Below, in pieces: positions 55,301 through 64,000 of a DNA stretch of 64,000 bases. Location of the stretch: NCBI RefSeq assembly GCF_016056275.1, contig NZ_JAECZA010000003.1:1-64000 (forward strand), given 5' to 3'. Position 1 is the stretch's first letter. Every line of letters starts with the position of its first letter. The position numbers and the translations under genes were made by a program. The notes beneath the pieces are model-generated. The model was not told the DNA's origin and ran no database searches. It worked only from the letters and a program-made list of their open reading frames with translations. This stretch comes from Dendronalium phyllosphericum CENA369. GTDB lineage: Bacteria > Cyanobacteriota > Cyanobacteriia > Cyanobacteriales > Nostocaceae.

Positions 55301-56870
55301 CAAAGTACTGGAAATTGGTTGTGGCGGTAGCGGTCTAATGCTCTTACGCTTTGCTCCTCATTGTATACAATACTGTGCAACTGACATTTCGCAAAACGCT
55401 CTCAACATTCTCCAGCAACAATTGAGTAACTTAGAGCAAGATTTGTCAGGAGTGAATTTCATTCAGAAAGCAGCAGATGACTTCACTGGGATGAGTCCAG
55501 ATACTTTCGATGCTGTATTCATAGTCTCAGTAGCCCAATATTTTCCCAGTGTTGACTATTTATTAAAAGTTTTGGAAGGTGCTGTAAATGTAGTAGAGCC
55601 TGGAGGCTTTATATTTTTAGGAGATGTTCGCAATTTTAATTTGTTAGAAGCTTTTCATACATCTGTTCAACTACATAAAGCACCAGACTCTCTTTCTCTA
55701 GCAAATTTACAGCAACAAGTGCAAAAGCAAATATTTGCAGAGAAACAGTTAGTTCTCGATCCAGCCTTTTTCATCGCTTTAAAACAGCATTTGCCCAAGA
55801 TTAGTCATGTGGAAATTCATCTGGAACGCGGACATTTTCATAATGAATTGACTAAATTTCGCTACGATGTGATTATCCATGTCGGAGATGAAGTTTATCC
55901 TACAGTAGATATCTCATGGTTAGATTGGCAACAAGCTAAGTTGACACTGCCATCTATTCGCCAATTACTTATAGAGACTGAGCCAGATATTTTAGGAATT
56001 ACTAATGTACCTAATGCTCGTGTCTTAGGAGATGTTAAAGCTGTGGAATTGCTCAAAAACTCTGAAGGTTTAGCAAATGTTGGAGAGCTACGCCAAGCTC
56101 TCCAGGAGATAGTTACAATCGGGGTAGATCCTGAAGAACTATGGGCTTTGAGTGAAGAATTACCTTATATCGTGGATATTAGTTGGTTCGATGATAGTAT
56201 CGATGGTCAATACCAAGTAGTATTTAAAAAGCGCACTGTAGCATCACAAATGAAGCCAATAGTGGTGGCTCCTCCTAGCACTGGAAAAACAATTAGCTCT
56301 CAAACTTGGAGTGATTTTGTTAATACTCCATTACAGCAGATGTCTAATACTCAGGTTGTGTCCCTATTACGGCAGCATTTAGAGACAAAGCTACCGCACT
56401 ACATGATGCCATCAGCGTTTGTGATGCTAGATGCACTTCCTCTCACACCTAATGGTAAAGTCGATCGCCAAGCATTACCAGCACCTGATACAACAAGACC
56501 TCAATTAGAAACCGCTTATCAACCACCCCAAACCGGGGTAGAAAAAACTATTGCTAGTATCTGGCAAGAAATACTAAATATTGGGGATGTGGGAATTCAT
56601 GACAATTTCTTTGAACTTGGCGGTCATTCATTGCTCTTAATTCAAGTTCATAGCAAGTTACAAAAAGTATTTCAGCGAGATTTTAGCTTAATTGATATGT
56701 TTGAATATCCGACTATAAGTCACTTAGCTAAATATTTTAGTCAGGAATCAAGCGAAGAAACATCTTTTTTACCACATTCTTACCCCCAGGAGAGTAGAAC
56801 AGCTTCGGTACAGCGACGCAAACAAGTTAGGAAAGAGCATCGAGCAGCAACAAAGCAAAAAGATGTTTAG
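52308..56870 (+). CDS. NRPS: C-A-MT-PCP (N-methylating module)
   Basis: The protein has 1520 residues. The condensation domain starts IEDIYELSPMQQGMLFHKL, the class that accepts chains from an upstream epimerase. Its core motif is HHILMEG, with Glu for the usual Asp. The adenylation domain (about 470-910) has YTSGSTGTPKG, NTYGPTETTVV and GRIDNQVKIRGFRVEIGEIE. A SAM-dependent methyltransferase is inserted before motif A10 (VLEIGCGGSG near 1000, then FDAVFIVSVAQYFPS). A10 (PNGKVDRQALP) and a PCP (LGGHSLLL near 1438) follow. The insertion site is that of N-methyltransferases. The hand-read specificity code D-A-E-L-I-G-T-V-V matches no code I know with confidence, so the amino acid is left open. 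The C-terminal tail is strongly basic (RRKQVRKEHRAATKQK). Confidence 0.9.
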   Translation: MKQNNIEDIYELSPMQQGMLFHKLAAPNSVVYFEQVCFTLQTQLNVIAFQKAWQRVVDRHPILRTSFYWDNLDKPYQVVHQQVDLPWEFQDWRQLSFSEQQKQLQVFLKTDGDRGFELSQAPLIRLTLIQVTDDTYEFVFSFHHILMEGWSVNWLWKEFYEFYYAFCQGQDLHLERPRPYREYIAWLQQQDLDKAETFWQQKLKGFRLPTPIITGNTSANFDELKADYQRQEVLLSANLTTALKSLARKYQLTLNIVIKGAWALLLSRYSQESDIVFGSTSSGRPTALADAESMVGLFINTLPLRVQVDSNALLTPWLKNLQAQEVEMREYEYSPLLKIQQWSEIPRGLQLFDSILVFDNELVDYNQETLAENIGIVQSQLLGESQSFFDWTNYPLTVGVVPKSDLLNLSISYDIRRFDSDSINRMLRHLETLLEGFVANPERKLRELPMLTAKESYQILQEWNNTKVEYSDDKCIHELFLEQVEKTPNAIAIIFEDKQLTYQELNIKANQLAHQLQFLGVKPEVLVGLCTQRSIETIVGLLAILKAGGAYVPIDPTYPQQRLSMVLNDAQITVLLTQQHLLAKLPAHTAKVICLDEDIHWQSAIPQNPVNQTSPGNLAYVIYTSGSTGTPKGVTIQHQSLVNFVQAAIAEYKIQSQDRILQFASISFDAACEEIFPCLLCGATLVLRTDNMLTSIPAFVEKCQQHCISVLDLPTAFWHQLTSELATSALKLPQSLRLAIIGGEKALPDKVNTWRQQAPHIRLINTYGPTETTVVATVCDLATVEKEVPIGRAIANMQTYVLDPDLQPVPIGVWGELYIGGIGVARGYLHQPELTQQKFIANPFSNTDTRLYKTGDRVRYRSDGLLEFNGRIDNQVKIRGFRVEIGEIEAVINEHPAVLEATVISRKDVSDNEQLVAYVVANTDIVKRQPSAVDLNTQQASQWQAVFDTLYNELDSEQQSGFYIKGWESSYTGLHLPDREVREWMAQTVERISTLQPTKVLEIGCGGSGLMLLRFAPHCIQYCATDISQNALNILQQQLSNLEQDLSGVNFIQKAADDFTGMSPDTFDAVFIVSVAQYFPSVDYLLKVLEGAVNVVEPGGFIFLGDVRNFNLLEAFHTSVQLHKAPDSLSLANLQQQVQKQIFAEKQLVLDPAFFIALKQHLPKISHVEIHLERGHFHNELTKFRYDVIIHVGDEVYPTVDISWLDWQQAKLTLPSIRQLLIETEPDILGITNVPNARVLGDVKAVELLKNSEGLANVGELRQALQEIVTIGVDPEELWALSEELPYIVDISWFDDSIDGQYQVVFKKRTVASQMKPIVVAPPSTGKTISSQTWSDFVNTPLQQMSNTQVVSLLRQHLETKLPHYMMPSAFVMLDALPLTPNGKVDRQALPAPDTTRPQLETAYQPPQTGVEKTIASIWQEILNIGDVGIHDNFFELGGHSLLLIQVHSKLQKVFQRDFSLIDMFEYPTISHLAKYFSQESSEETSFLPHSYPQESRTASVQRRKQVRKEHRAATKQKDV

Positions 56871-56977
56871 TTTTAATCAGGCGATCGCAGACAGGAAGAA
56901 GAACTATTTTTCACAAAAACAGTAGAACCTTCTTCCTTCAAGAATGAAGTAAAAAAACTTATTTTAACAAACACAAT

Positions 56978-58618
56978 ATGACATCAAGCAGTCAAGAAAT
57001 GCTCAACAAAAATTACCTTTTTGAATCAGAACAAGCATTACATGATGATGTAGAAGGGCAAGTAATGCAAATGTTTGCTTCAGGCGATCGGGTAAACTCT
57101 CTTGAAAAAAAAATAGACGAAATAACAGAGCGGATTTCTCAAGATTTTTTAAGCAGTATAGATTCTAATACCAACATTGATTTAGACTTTATACTAGAAA
57201 ATTTTTCTGATAGTAAAATTCCCGTTCAGCCTACTAACTTTGAAAGCTATCTCAAGTACATAGATAACAATGTAGTTGCTCATTCAATACATACATCTTC
57301 GCCGCGATTTATCGGTCACATGACCTCGGCACTTCCTAGTTTTGTTCGCCCTTTAGCCAAACTCATGACGGCAATGAATCAAAATGCCGTCAAAATAGAG
57401 ACAGCTAAAGCCCTCAGCTTTTGCGAACGTGAAGCTTTGGCTATGTTGCATCGACAGATTTATAATTTTTCTGACAGTTTCTACACTCAACATATTCAAA
57501 ATAACCTCAGTACGCTAGGAATCTTAGTTTCTGGCGGGACAGTGGCAAATATTACAGCACTTTGGTGTGCGCGAAATGCTGCATTAGGGCCAAAAGATGG
57601 ATTTCTTGGTGTAGAAAAAGAAGGTTTAGCAGCTGCTTTAGATTTCTATGGCTATAAAGGAGCAGTAATTATTGGCTCTGATTTGATGCATTACTCTTTT
57701 GATAAAGCTGCCGATTTGATGGGTATTGGTATCCATAGTTTAATCAGAATTCCTACCGATGGAAATAATCGGGTTAACTTGCAATTGCTGCGCCAAACTG
57801 TTATGGACTGTTGTCAGCAAAACTTACTAATTATTGCAATTATCGGGGTTGCTGGCACGACAGATTCCGGCGGAGTTGATTCTCTTAAAGAGATTGCAGA
57901 GATTGCACAACAAGCCAATACTCATTTTCACGTAGATGCTGCTTGGGGCGGACCATTAATTTTTTCAGAACAATATCGCTATAAGCTTGCTGGTATAGAA
58001 AAAGCTGATTCAGTTACTATTGATGGCCATAAACAACTATATCTACCTATGGGCATTGGTATGGTCTTTTTCCGCGACCCATATCTAGCTTCTTCAATCG
58101 AAAAACAGGCTAGTTATACCATGCGTAAGGGTTCGTTTGATTTAGGAAAACGTGCTTTAGAAGGTTCTCGACCAGCCATGGCTTTATTGTTACATGCTGG
58201 GTTAAAGCTAATTGGGCTTAAAGGATATGAGTTTTTAATTAATGAAGGAATCCGAAAAACTCAATACATGGCTGCTTGTATTTCAGAAATGCCTGAATTT
58301 GAATTGCTAGCAGAACCAGATACAAATCTCTTAATTTATCGCTATATTCCAGAGCAATTTAGAAGTCATGCTGCTAAAAGACAATTAACAAAAATAGATA
58401 ATCAAGTTATTAATAAATTTAATGAATATTTACAGAAAACACAGCGGCAAATTGGCAATACTTTTATCTCCAGAACTGTCAAAAAAAATGTTAATTACGG
58501 TAATGAAATTCCTGTGGTGGCCATGCGTGCTGTGATTGCTAATCCTTTAACTACCGAAGAAGACATTAACGCTGTTTTAAAAGATCAAATACAGATTGCT
58601 GCCAAAATATCAATTTGA
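56978..58618 (+). CDS. PLP-dependent group II decarboxylase, PanP-like (aspartate 1-decarboxylase type)
   Basis: The 546-residue protein has the PLP lysine in SVTIDGHKQLYLPMG and the cofactor-binding aspartate in HVDAAWGGP. The N-terminal region (SPRFIGHMTSALPSFV, NQNAVKIETAKA and LVSGGTVANITALW) is closer to the PanP-type aspartate 1-decarboxylases than to diaminobutyrate or aromatic decarboxylases, as far as can be judged by eye. The product would be beta-alanine if Asp is used, or 1,3-diaminopropane if Dab is used. Both could be building blocks. It lies between NRPS and PKS genes on the same strand (107-bp and 28-bp gaps), so it belongs to the cluster. No beta-Ala-specific A domain is seen in the window. 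Confidence 0.82.
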   Translation: MTSSSQEMLNKNYLFESEQALHDDVEGQVMQMFASGDRVNSLEKKIDEITERISQDFLSSIDSNTNIDLDFILENFSDSKIPVQPTNFESYLKYIDNNVVAHSIHTSSPRFIGHMTSALPSFVRPLAKLMTAMNQNAVKIETAKALSFCEREALAMLHRQIYNFSDSFYTQHIQNNLSTLGILVSGGTVANITALWCARNAALGPKDGFLGVEKEGLAAALDFYGYKGAVIIGSDLMHYSFDKAADLMGIGIHSLIRIPTDGNNRVNLQLLRQTVMDCCQQNLLIIAIIGVAGTTDSGGVDSLKEIAEIAQQANTHFHVDAAWGGPLIFSEQYRYKLAGIEKADSVTIDGHKQLYLPMGIGMVFFRDPYLASSIEKQASYTMRKGSFDLGKRALEGSRPAMALLLHAGLKLIGLKGYEFLINEGIRKTQYMAACISEMPEFELLAEPDTNLLIYRYIPEQFRSHAAKRQLTKIDNQVINKFNEYLQKTQRQIGNTFISRTVKKNVNYGNEIPVVAMRAVIANPLTTEEDINAVLKDQIQIAAKISI

Positions 58619-58646
58619 AACTTTTTAAATAATTCAAATCAGAGAA

Positions 58647-61600
58647 ATGGATAACTTCAATACTTCTCTAAATTTCAATGAAGATGAAATAGCTATTATT
58701 GGGATGTCAGGACGTTTTCCTGGAGCAAAAAACGTCGATCTTTTTTGGCAAAATCTGCGAGACGGGATAGAATCAATATCTTTTTTCACTGATGAGGAAG
58801 TAGTATCTGCTGGTGTAAAACCAGCAATGATTAATGACCATAATTATGTGAAGGCCAGCGGTATATTAGATGATATAGATTTATTTGATGCTACATTTTT
58901 TGGCTTTTCTCCTAGAGAAGCCGAAATTACAGATCCACAACACCGTCTTTTTATGGAATGTGTTTGGCAAGCTTTGGAAAATGCTGGTTATAACTCTGAA
59001 ACTTATAGTGGCTCAATTAGTCTTTTTGCGGGTGTTGCTTTAAGTACATATTTGCTTGCCAATTTATATCCTCATCGTGATTTGATGGAATCAGAGGACA
59101 GTATTACTATTGGAAATGAGAAAGATTTTTTACCAACACAAATTTCTTACAAATTAAACTTAAAAGGGCCGAGTATCAATGTCCAGACTGCCTGCTCTAC
59201 ATCATTAGTTGCCGTTCATCTTGCTTGCCAAAGTTTAATGAATGGTGAAAGTGATATCGCTTTAGCAGGAGGTGTTTCTGTTGTAGTACCGCAAAAACTT
59301 GGTTATCGCTATCAACAAGGAGGAATTCATTCTCCTGATGGTCATTGTCGAGCTTTTGATGCTCAAGCCAAAGGAACTAACGGTGGCAATGGTTTGGGTG
59401 TAGTAGTTTTAAAAAGATTGGAAGATGCCCTTGCTGATGGTGATTTAATTCATGCTGTAATCAAAAGTTCAGCTGTTAATAATGATGGTTTTTTAAAAGT
59501 TGGATATACCGCTCCTAGTGTTGAAGGTCAAAGAGAAGTAATTTTAGAAGCTTTAGCTTTAGCTGGAGTTGAACCTGAGACTATTACTTATGTAGAAGCA
59601 CACGGTACAGGAACTATTTTAGGAGATCCAATTGAAATCAAGGCTCTCACACAAGCTTTTAGTGCTAGCACGAATAAAAAAGGATATTGTGCGCTGGGTT
59701 CGGTAAAAACTAACATCGGGCATTTGAACACAGCAGCAGGCGTAACAGGCTTAATCAAAACAGTTTTAGCATTAAAACATCAACTTATACCTCCAAGCCT
59801 GCACTTTCAACAACCCAACCCAGAAATCGACTTCGCCAACAGCCCATTTTACGTCAACAGCAAACTCACACCTTGGCAAACCAACGGCACACCACGCCGC
59901 GCAGGCGTGAGTTCATTTGGCATTGGCGGGACTAACGCCCACGTCATCTTAGAACAAGCACCAGCAATTGAGCCTTCGAGTCCCTCGCGGACTTGGCAAT
60001 TATTACTCCTGTCAGCCAAAACCAGCACCGCACTAGAAACTGCCACCATCAATTTAGCAACACACCTCAAGCAAAATCCAGACATTAACCTCGCAGATGT
60101 CGCTCATACTCTCCAAGTCGGTAGGAGAGCATTTGACCATCGTCGCCTAGTAGTTTGCCACGAGCTTGAAGATGCAGTCAAAGCCCTAACAGAGATTGAA
60201 TCACAACGAATTTTGACTAATCATCGTCAACCAAGTCACTGTCCAGTCATCTTCATGTTTTCCGGACAAGGAGCGCAATATGCGAACATGGCTAGGGAAC
60301 TGTACGAACATGAACCCACTTTCACCAAACATGTAGATAATTGCGCTGTTGCTTTGCAACCGCACCTCGGTGTTGATATTCGTTCGCTACTTTATCCCAG
60401 TGCCGAAGATACTCTTGCTGCATCAGTGCAACTACAACAAACAGCTTTTACCCAAAGCGCGTTATTTGTCATCGAGTATGCCCTAGCTCAGTTATTCATG
60501 TCCTGGGGCATACAGCCACAAGCAATGATTGGTCATAGCATCGGGGAATATGTTGCAGCAACTATTGCAGGTGTCTTTTCTTTAGAAGATGCCTTGATGA
60601 TTGTGGCAAAACGAGGACAACTGATGCAACAGTTACCTTCAGGAAGTATGCTAGCAATTCCCCTGCCAGCAAATGAAGTAGAGTTGCTGTTAAAGGAAAA
60701 CTTAGAAATCGCGGTGATTAATAGTCCTTCTTCATGTGTTGTTTCTGGCACAAAACAAGCTGTTGCAGCCTTAGAAAATCAATTAATTTCTCAAGGTATT
60801 GAATGTCGGCTGTTGCATACATCTCATGCGTTTCATTCACAGATGATGCAGCCAATCTTAGAGGAGTTTGTCGAGATAGTTAAACAAGTTAAGCTGCATC
60901 CACCAAGTATTGGTTTTATTTCTAATGTTACTGGTAGGTGGATTGAAGCTGCACAAGCGACAAATCCTGATTATTGGGGTCAACATTTGCGTCAAACTGT
61001 GAGATTTTCTGAAGGGATATCTCAATTGATACGGCAGTTTGAGGGTGTGTTTCTGGAGGTAGGGCCGGGAAGGACTTTAAGTACTTTAACAAAACAGCAT
61101 TTGTCTTCAAACGCTAAACAACAGGTGCTGAGTTCGTTACGCCATGTTAAAGATGAACAATCTGATGTGCAGTTTTTATTGCAGACGTTAGGTCGGTTGT
61201 GGCTTTGTGGTGTGGAAATTGATTGGTCGGGGTTTTATGCTTACGAGCAACGTCATCGTTTGCCTTTGCCTACTTATCCTTTTGAGCGCCAACGATTCTG
61301 GATTGAGTCTAAGAATCCTGGACAAGATAGCGATGTCTACGACGGGCTACGCCTACGCACTTCAATTTCACTAGATAAAAAGCCTGATATAGCTGACTGG
61401 TTTTATATTCCTTTTTGGAAGCCTTCTTTACTTCCAATACAACCCGACCATCCAGAATTGGTATCTCCAAAAACCTGCACTTTGGTGTTTATCAATGAGT
61501 ATGGTTTGGGTATCAAATTGCTAAAACAATTAGAAAAACAAAATCAAGATATAGTTACAGTAAAAATTGGCGATCGCTTTATTAGAGAAAATGAGTTTAA

Positions 61601-63326
61601 ATATACAATTAATCCTCAAAATCATCATGATTATGATGTATTATTCCAGGAGTTGGCCGCAAAAACTAAGTTACCCAAAACAATTATTCATTTATGGAAT
61701 GTCGCACCTATTATTGAACAAGAATTAGAAATTGCAGAAATAGAAAAAGCTCAAACAACAGGATTTTATAGCCTGCTATTTATTGCCCAAATTTTGGGAA
61801 AACAAGAGACTCTAGATGAAGTAAAAATCACAGTTATTTCTAACAACTTACAGTCGGTTACAGGAACTGAAGTGCTTTGTCCAGAAAAAGCAACTTTGCT
61901 CGGAACAATTAAAGTTATATCTCAAGAATATTCAAATATTAATTGTCGTAATATCGATGTTATCCTTCCTCCTAGCGGAAGTTGGCAAGAACAACAACTT
62001 ATAGAAAAATTACTAGCAGAATTGACCGTTGCTGATTCCCAAAAGCTGATTGCTTATCGAGGCTTAAATCGTTGGGTGCAAACTTTTGAGCCAGTGCGAT
62101 TCGATAAAACTAACCTAGAAAAGCCTCGACTCAGAGAGAAAGGAGTCTATTTAATTACAGGTGGACTCGGAGGTGTTGGATTTGTTTTAGCAGCATACTT
62201 GGCTAGAACTGTGCAAGCAAAACTACTGTTGCTAGGACGTTCTCCTTTACCTCAACGAGACGAGTGGGAAAAATGGCTATCTACTCATGATGAGACTGAC
62301 AGTATTAACCGCAAAATTCGTCAAGTTCAAGAACTCGAAGACTTAGGTGCAGAAGTTTTGGTGGTGAGTGCTGATGTCAGCAACATAGAACAAATGCAAA
62401 GTGCGATCGCGCAAGCCGAACAACAGTTTGGTCAAATTAACGGTGTTATCCACGCCGCTGGAATTACTCAAGGGAAATCTTTTGAAGCAATTGAAAAAAT
62501 AAGTCGCAGCAATTGCGAGCAGCAATTTCAACCAAAAGTATACGGACTTTTAGTATTGAACAAAGTCTTGCAAAACAAGAAGCTCGATTTTTGCTTTTTA
62601 CTCTCTTCTTTGTCTTCTATTTTAGGAGGATTAGGTCATGTTGCTTACTCAGCAGCCAATAATTTTATGGATGCTTTTGTACACCAACATAATCAAAGTC
62701 ATCCTATCTCATGGAGCAGCATAATTTGGGATGGTTGGCAACTTAATCAAGCTAACGAACAAAGTATATCTCTGGATGCACCGCGTGAGTTGGCGATTGA
62801 TACAGAAGAAGGAATAAAAGCTTTTCAAATAATCTTAAATTTTAGTAACATTAATAACATTGTTATTTCTACGGCAGATATTCAAGCTAGAATCAAACAA
62901 TGGATTCAGTTAGAATCATTACAAGAAACAGAGACTCAACAAGCAAATTTATTACTACATTCTAGACCTGAGTTACAGAATCCGTATGTTGCTCCTAGAA
63001 ATGAAATTGAGCAAAATCTGGCGAATATCTGGCAAGAGTTGCTGGGAATAAAAAATATAGGACTATATGACAACTTCTTTGAATTAGGAGGAGATTCACT
63101 CTTAATAATTCAGGTTCGTAGTAAAATTCTCAAAATATTAAACAAAAATTTATCAGTTGCCGAACTATTTGAATATTCAACCATAAGTACCTTGGCTGAA
63201 TATATCAGCGATCAAAAAATTGCAGAACCAATATTTCAACAAGCTGATGAACGCGCCAGCAAAAAAGAAGCGGCTATGCAGGAAAAACGACAATTAATGA
63301 AGCAAAGGAGAAAAATAGATGTCTGA
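58647..63326 (+). CDS. PKS module: KS-AT(malonyl)-KR-ACP
   Basis: The protein has 1559 residues. The KS has TACSTS, EAHGTGT and KTNIGHLN. The AT is complete with FSGQGAQY, GHSIGE near 629 and SHAFHSQM, predicting malonyl-CoA. The KR has GGLGGVG near 1170 with Ser-Tyr-Asn (YSAAN). The ACP has LGGDSLLI near 1478. No DH or ER is present. The basic tail (KKEAAMQEKRQLMKQRRKI) resembles those of the other module-ending carriers here. A dispersed palindromic repeat (61330-61358) is read in frame between AT and KR. It overlaps the next PKS start by 7 bp. This is the second malonyl-type ketide module and follows the N-methylating NRPS. Confidence 0.92.
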   Translation: MDNFNTSLNFNEDEIAIIGMSGRFPGAKNVDLFWQNLRDGIESISFFTDEEVVSAGVKPAMINDHNYVKASGILDDIDLFDATFFGFSPREAEITDPQHRLFMECVWQALENAGYNSETYSGSISLFAGVALSTYLLANLYPHRDLMESEDSITIGNEKDFLPTQISYKLNLKGPSINVQTACSTSLVAVHLACQSLMNGESDIALAGGVSVVVPQKLGYRYQQGGIHSPDGHCRAFDAQAKGTNGGNGLGVVVLKRLEDALADGDLIHAVIKSSAVNNDGFLKVGYTAPSVEGQREVILEALALAGVEPETITYVEAHGTGTILGDPIEIKALTQAFSASTNKKGYCALGSVKTNIGHLNTAAGVTGLIKTVLALKHQLIPPSLHFQQPNPEIDFANSPFYVNSKLTPWQTNGTPRRAGVSSFGIGGTNAHVILEQAPAIEPSSPSRTWQLLLLSAKTSTALETATINLATHLKQNPDINLADVAHTLQVGRRAFDHRRLVVCHELEDAVKALTEIESQRILTNHRQPSHCPVIFMFSGQGAQYANMARELYEHEPTFTKHVDNCAVALQPHLGVDIRSLLYPSAEDTLAASVQLQQTAFTQSALFVIEYALAQLFMSWGIQPQAMIGHSIGEYVAATIAGVFSLEDALMIVAKRGQLMQQLPSGSMLAIPLPANEVELLLKENLEIAVINSPSSCVVSGTKQAVAALENQLISQGIECRLLHTSHAFHSQMMQPILEEFVEIVKQVKLHPPSIGFISNVTGRWIEAAQATNPDYWGQHLRQTVRFSEGISQLIRQFEGVFLEVGPGRTLSTLTKQHLSSNAKQQVLSSLRHVKDEQSDVQFLLQTLGRLWLCGVEIDWSGFYAYEQRHRLPLPTYPFERQRFWIESKNPGQDSDVYDGLRLRTSISLDKKPDIADWFYIPFWKPSLLPIQPDHPELVSPKTCTLVFINEYGLGIKLLKQLEKQNQDIVTVKIGDRFIRENEFKYTINPQNHHDYDVLFQELAAKTKLPKTIIHLWNVAPIIEQELEIAEIEKAQTTGFYSLLFIAQILGKQETLDEVKITVISNNLQSVTGTEVLCPEKATLLGTIKVISQEYSNINCRNIDVILPPSGSWQEQQLIEKLLAELTVADSQKLIAYRGLNRWVQTFEPVRFDKTNLEKPRLREKGVYLITGGLGGVGFVLAAYLARTVQAKLLLLGRSPLPQRDEWEKWLSTHDETDSINRKIRQVQELEDLGAEVLVVSADVSNIEQMQSAIAQAEQQFGQINGVIHAAGITQGKSFEAIEKISRSNCEQQFQPKVYGLLVLNKVLQNKKLDFCFLLSSLSSILGGLGHVAYSAANNFMDAFVHQHNQSHPISWSSIIWDGWQLNQANEQSISLDAPRELAIDTEEGIKAFQIILNFSNINNIVISTADIQARIKQWIQLESLQETETQQANLLLHSRPELQNPYVAPRNEIEQNLANIWQELLGIKNIGLYDNFFELGGDSLLIIQVRSKILKILNKNLSVAELFEYSTISTLAEYISDQKIAEPIFQQADERASKKEAAMQEKRQLMKQRRKIDV
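61330..61358. repeat. Dispersed palindromic repeat inside PKS post-AT linker
   Basis: GCGATGTCTACGACGGGCTA and the following CGCCTACGC form a hairpin-like unit of a type I associate with many Nostocales intergenic regions. Here it encodes part of DSDVYDGLRLRTS between AT and KR. The homologous linkers of the other PKSs lack it. Confidence 0.6.
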
Positions 63327-64000
63327 TCTACAAATGGACAATTCTATTAAAGGCATAGCCGTAATCAGTATAGTTGGTCGTTTTCCAAAAGCCAAAAATG
63401 TTGATGAATTTTGGGAAAACTTGTGCAAAGGACAAGAGTCAATTTCTTTTTTCAGCGATGAAGAATTAAAAGCTTCGGGTGTAGATCCGGCATGGCTGAG
63501 TAACCCGCAGTATGTCAAAGCTGGTGCGAATATATCAGATATTGAGATGTTTGACGCAGCTTTCTTCGATTTTTCGCCAAGAGAAGCTGAAGTCATTGAC
63601 CCCCAGCACCGTATTCTTCTGGAGTGTGCTTGGTCAGCATTGGAAAAAGCTGGTTACGAACCTGGATCGAGCAAAAGTTTGACTGGTGTTTATTTGGGAA
63701 CCAATATGAGTAATTACTTTATGAGTAATTTGAGTTCCCACCCTGACCTGAGCGAATTGACTGATTTAATTGCATATGGCAACAGTCAAGACTTTGCTGC
63801 CACAAGAGTTTCATATAAATTGAACTTGAAGGGGCCAAGCATCAATATTCAAACTTCCTGTTCTACATCGTTAGTTGCTGTTCACTCAGCTTGCCAAGGA
63901 TTGCTAAACTACGAGTGCGATTTGGCTTTGGCAGGTGGTGTTTCTATAGAATCTCTGCAAAAACAAGGTTATTTCTATCAAGAAGGGGATATAACTTCTC
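63320..64000 (+). CDS. PKS, N-terminal KS part (runs off the window)
   Basis: The frame opens with ATG at 63320, 7 bp inside the end of the previous gene, and is still open at the window edge (227 codons). Translation gives MSDLQMDNSIKGIAVISIVGR, the VDEFWENL and SFFSDEEL segments common to all PKSs of this cluster, FDAAFFDFSPREAEVIDPQHR, and a KS active site QTSCSTSLVAVH (TSCSTS rather than TACSTS). The remainder of the module is unseen. It shows that the assembly line continues with at least one further ketide unit. Confidence 0.92.

Noticed and set aside
56978-58618. Diaminobutyrate decarboxylase as the first choice for the PLP decarboxylase
   Set aside because: The N-terminal blocks (RFIGHMTSALP, NQN.VKIETAK) look more like the PanP aspartate decarboxylase group. 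The Dab alternative is kept only as a possibility.
1-64000. tRNA, rRNA or origin sequences
   Set aside because: No cloverleaf, rRNA segment or origin-like repeat cluster was recognised on reading. A dedicated covariance-model scan would be needed to exclude small RNAs in the AT-rich gaps.

Overview
The window is very probably from a heterocyst-type or related filamentous cyanobacterium. It is AT-rich, carries many GCGATCGC (HIP1-like) octamers, and has the GGGAGTA/GGAGCAG heptad tracts and palindromic repeats familiar from Nostocales. It also holds a TonB-dependent receptor with an N-terminal AMIN domain and a large FAAL-initiated NRPS/PKS locus. It reads as one lipopeptide-polyketide siderophore (or other metallophore) island, cut off at the right edge of the window.

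Layout. 9-1026 is an IS630-family element with a broken transposase. It abuts the C-terminal remnant of a peptide/nickel-type substrate-binding protein (to 1327). 1328-1901 is repeat-rich non-coding DNA. 1902-5569 (minus strand) is an import operon: two FecCD permeases, a FecE-type ATPase and a multi-pass membrane protein. 5903-8008 is a secreted Ntn-hydrolase acylase (PvdQ/penicillin-amidase family) and 8322-10133 an ABC exporter. 10348-14355 (minus) encodes a siderophore-binding lipoprotein and the TonB-dependent receptor. 14356-15218 is a divergent control region with Fur-like sites. From 15219 to the end everything is on the plus strand and builds the product.

Assembly line as read from domains: FAAL-ACP-C-A(Ala code)-PCP; a stand-alone AT; a hydroxymalonyl-ACP cassette (FkbK-like dehydrogenase, ACP, two JmjC/cupin-8 oxygenases, FkbI-like acyl-CoA dehydrogenase, FkbH); KS-[dead AT]-KR-ACP-C; an EctB-type 2,4-diaminobutyrate aminotransferase; half-C-A(Dab code)-PCP; KS-AT-KR-ACP; C-A(Thr code)-PCP; KS-AT-KR*-ACP-E; C-A-MT-PCP (substrate unresolved, N-methylated); a PanP-like PLP decarboxylase; KS-AT-KR-ACP; and a truncated KS. 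No termination domain (TE/TD) lies in the window, so the line continues to the right.

How it may work together (inference): a fatty acid is activated by the FAAL and condensed with Ala. The chain is extended with two alpha-hydroxylated C2 units from hydroxymalonyl-ACP, at least two malonyl units, Dab, Thr and an N-methyl amino acid. It is then exported, possibly deacylated in the periplasm, and re-imported as a metal complex. The most unusual points are a PKS module whose built-in AT has lost all its catalytic motifs, apparently rescued by a free-standing AT of the same lineage; an epimerase domain behind a PKS carrier protein; two tandem JmjC oxygenases inside the extender-unit cassette; and genomic repeat elements inserted in frame into three megasynthase genes.
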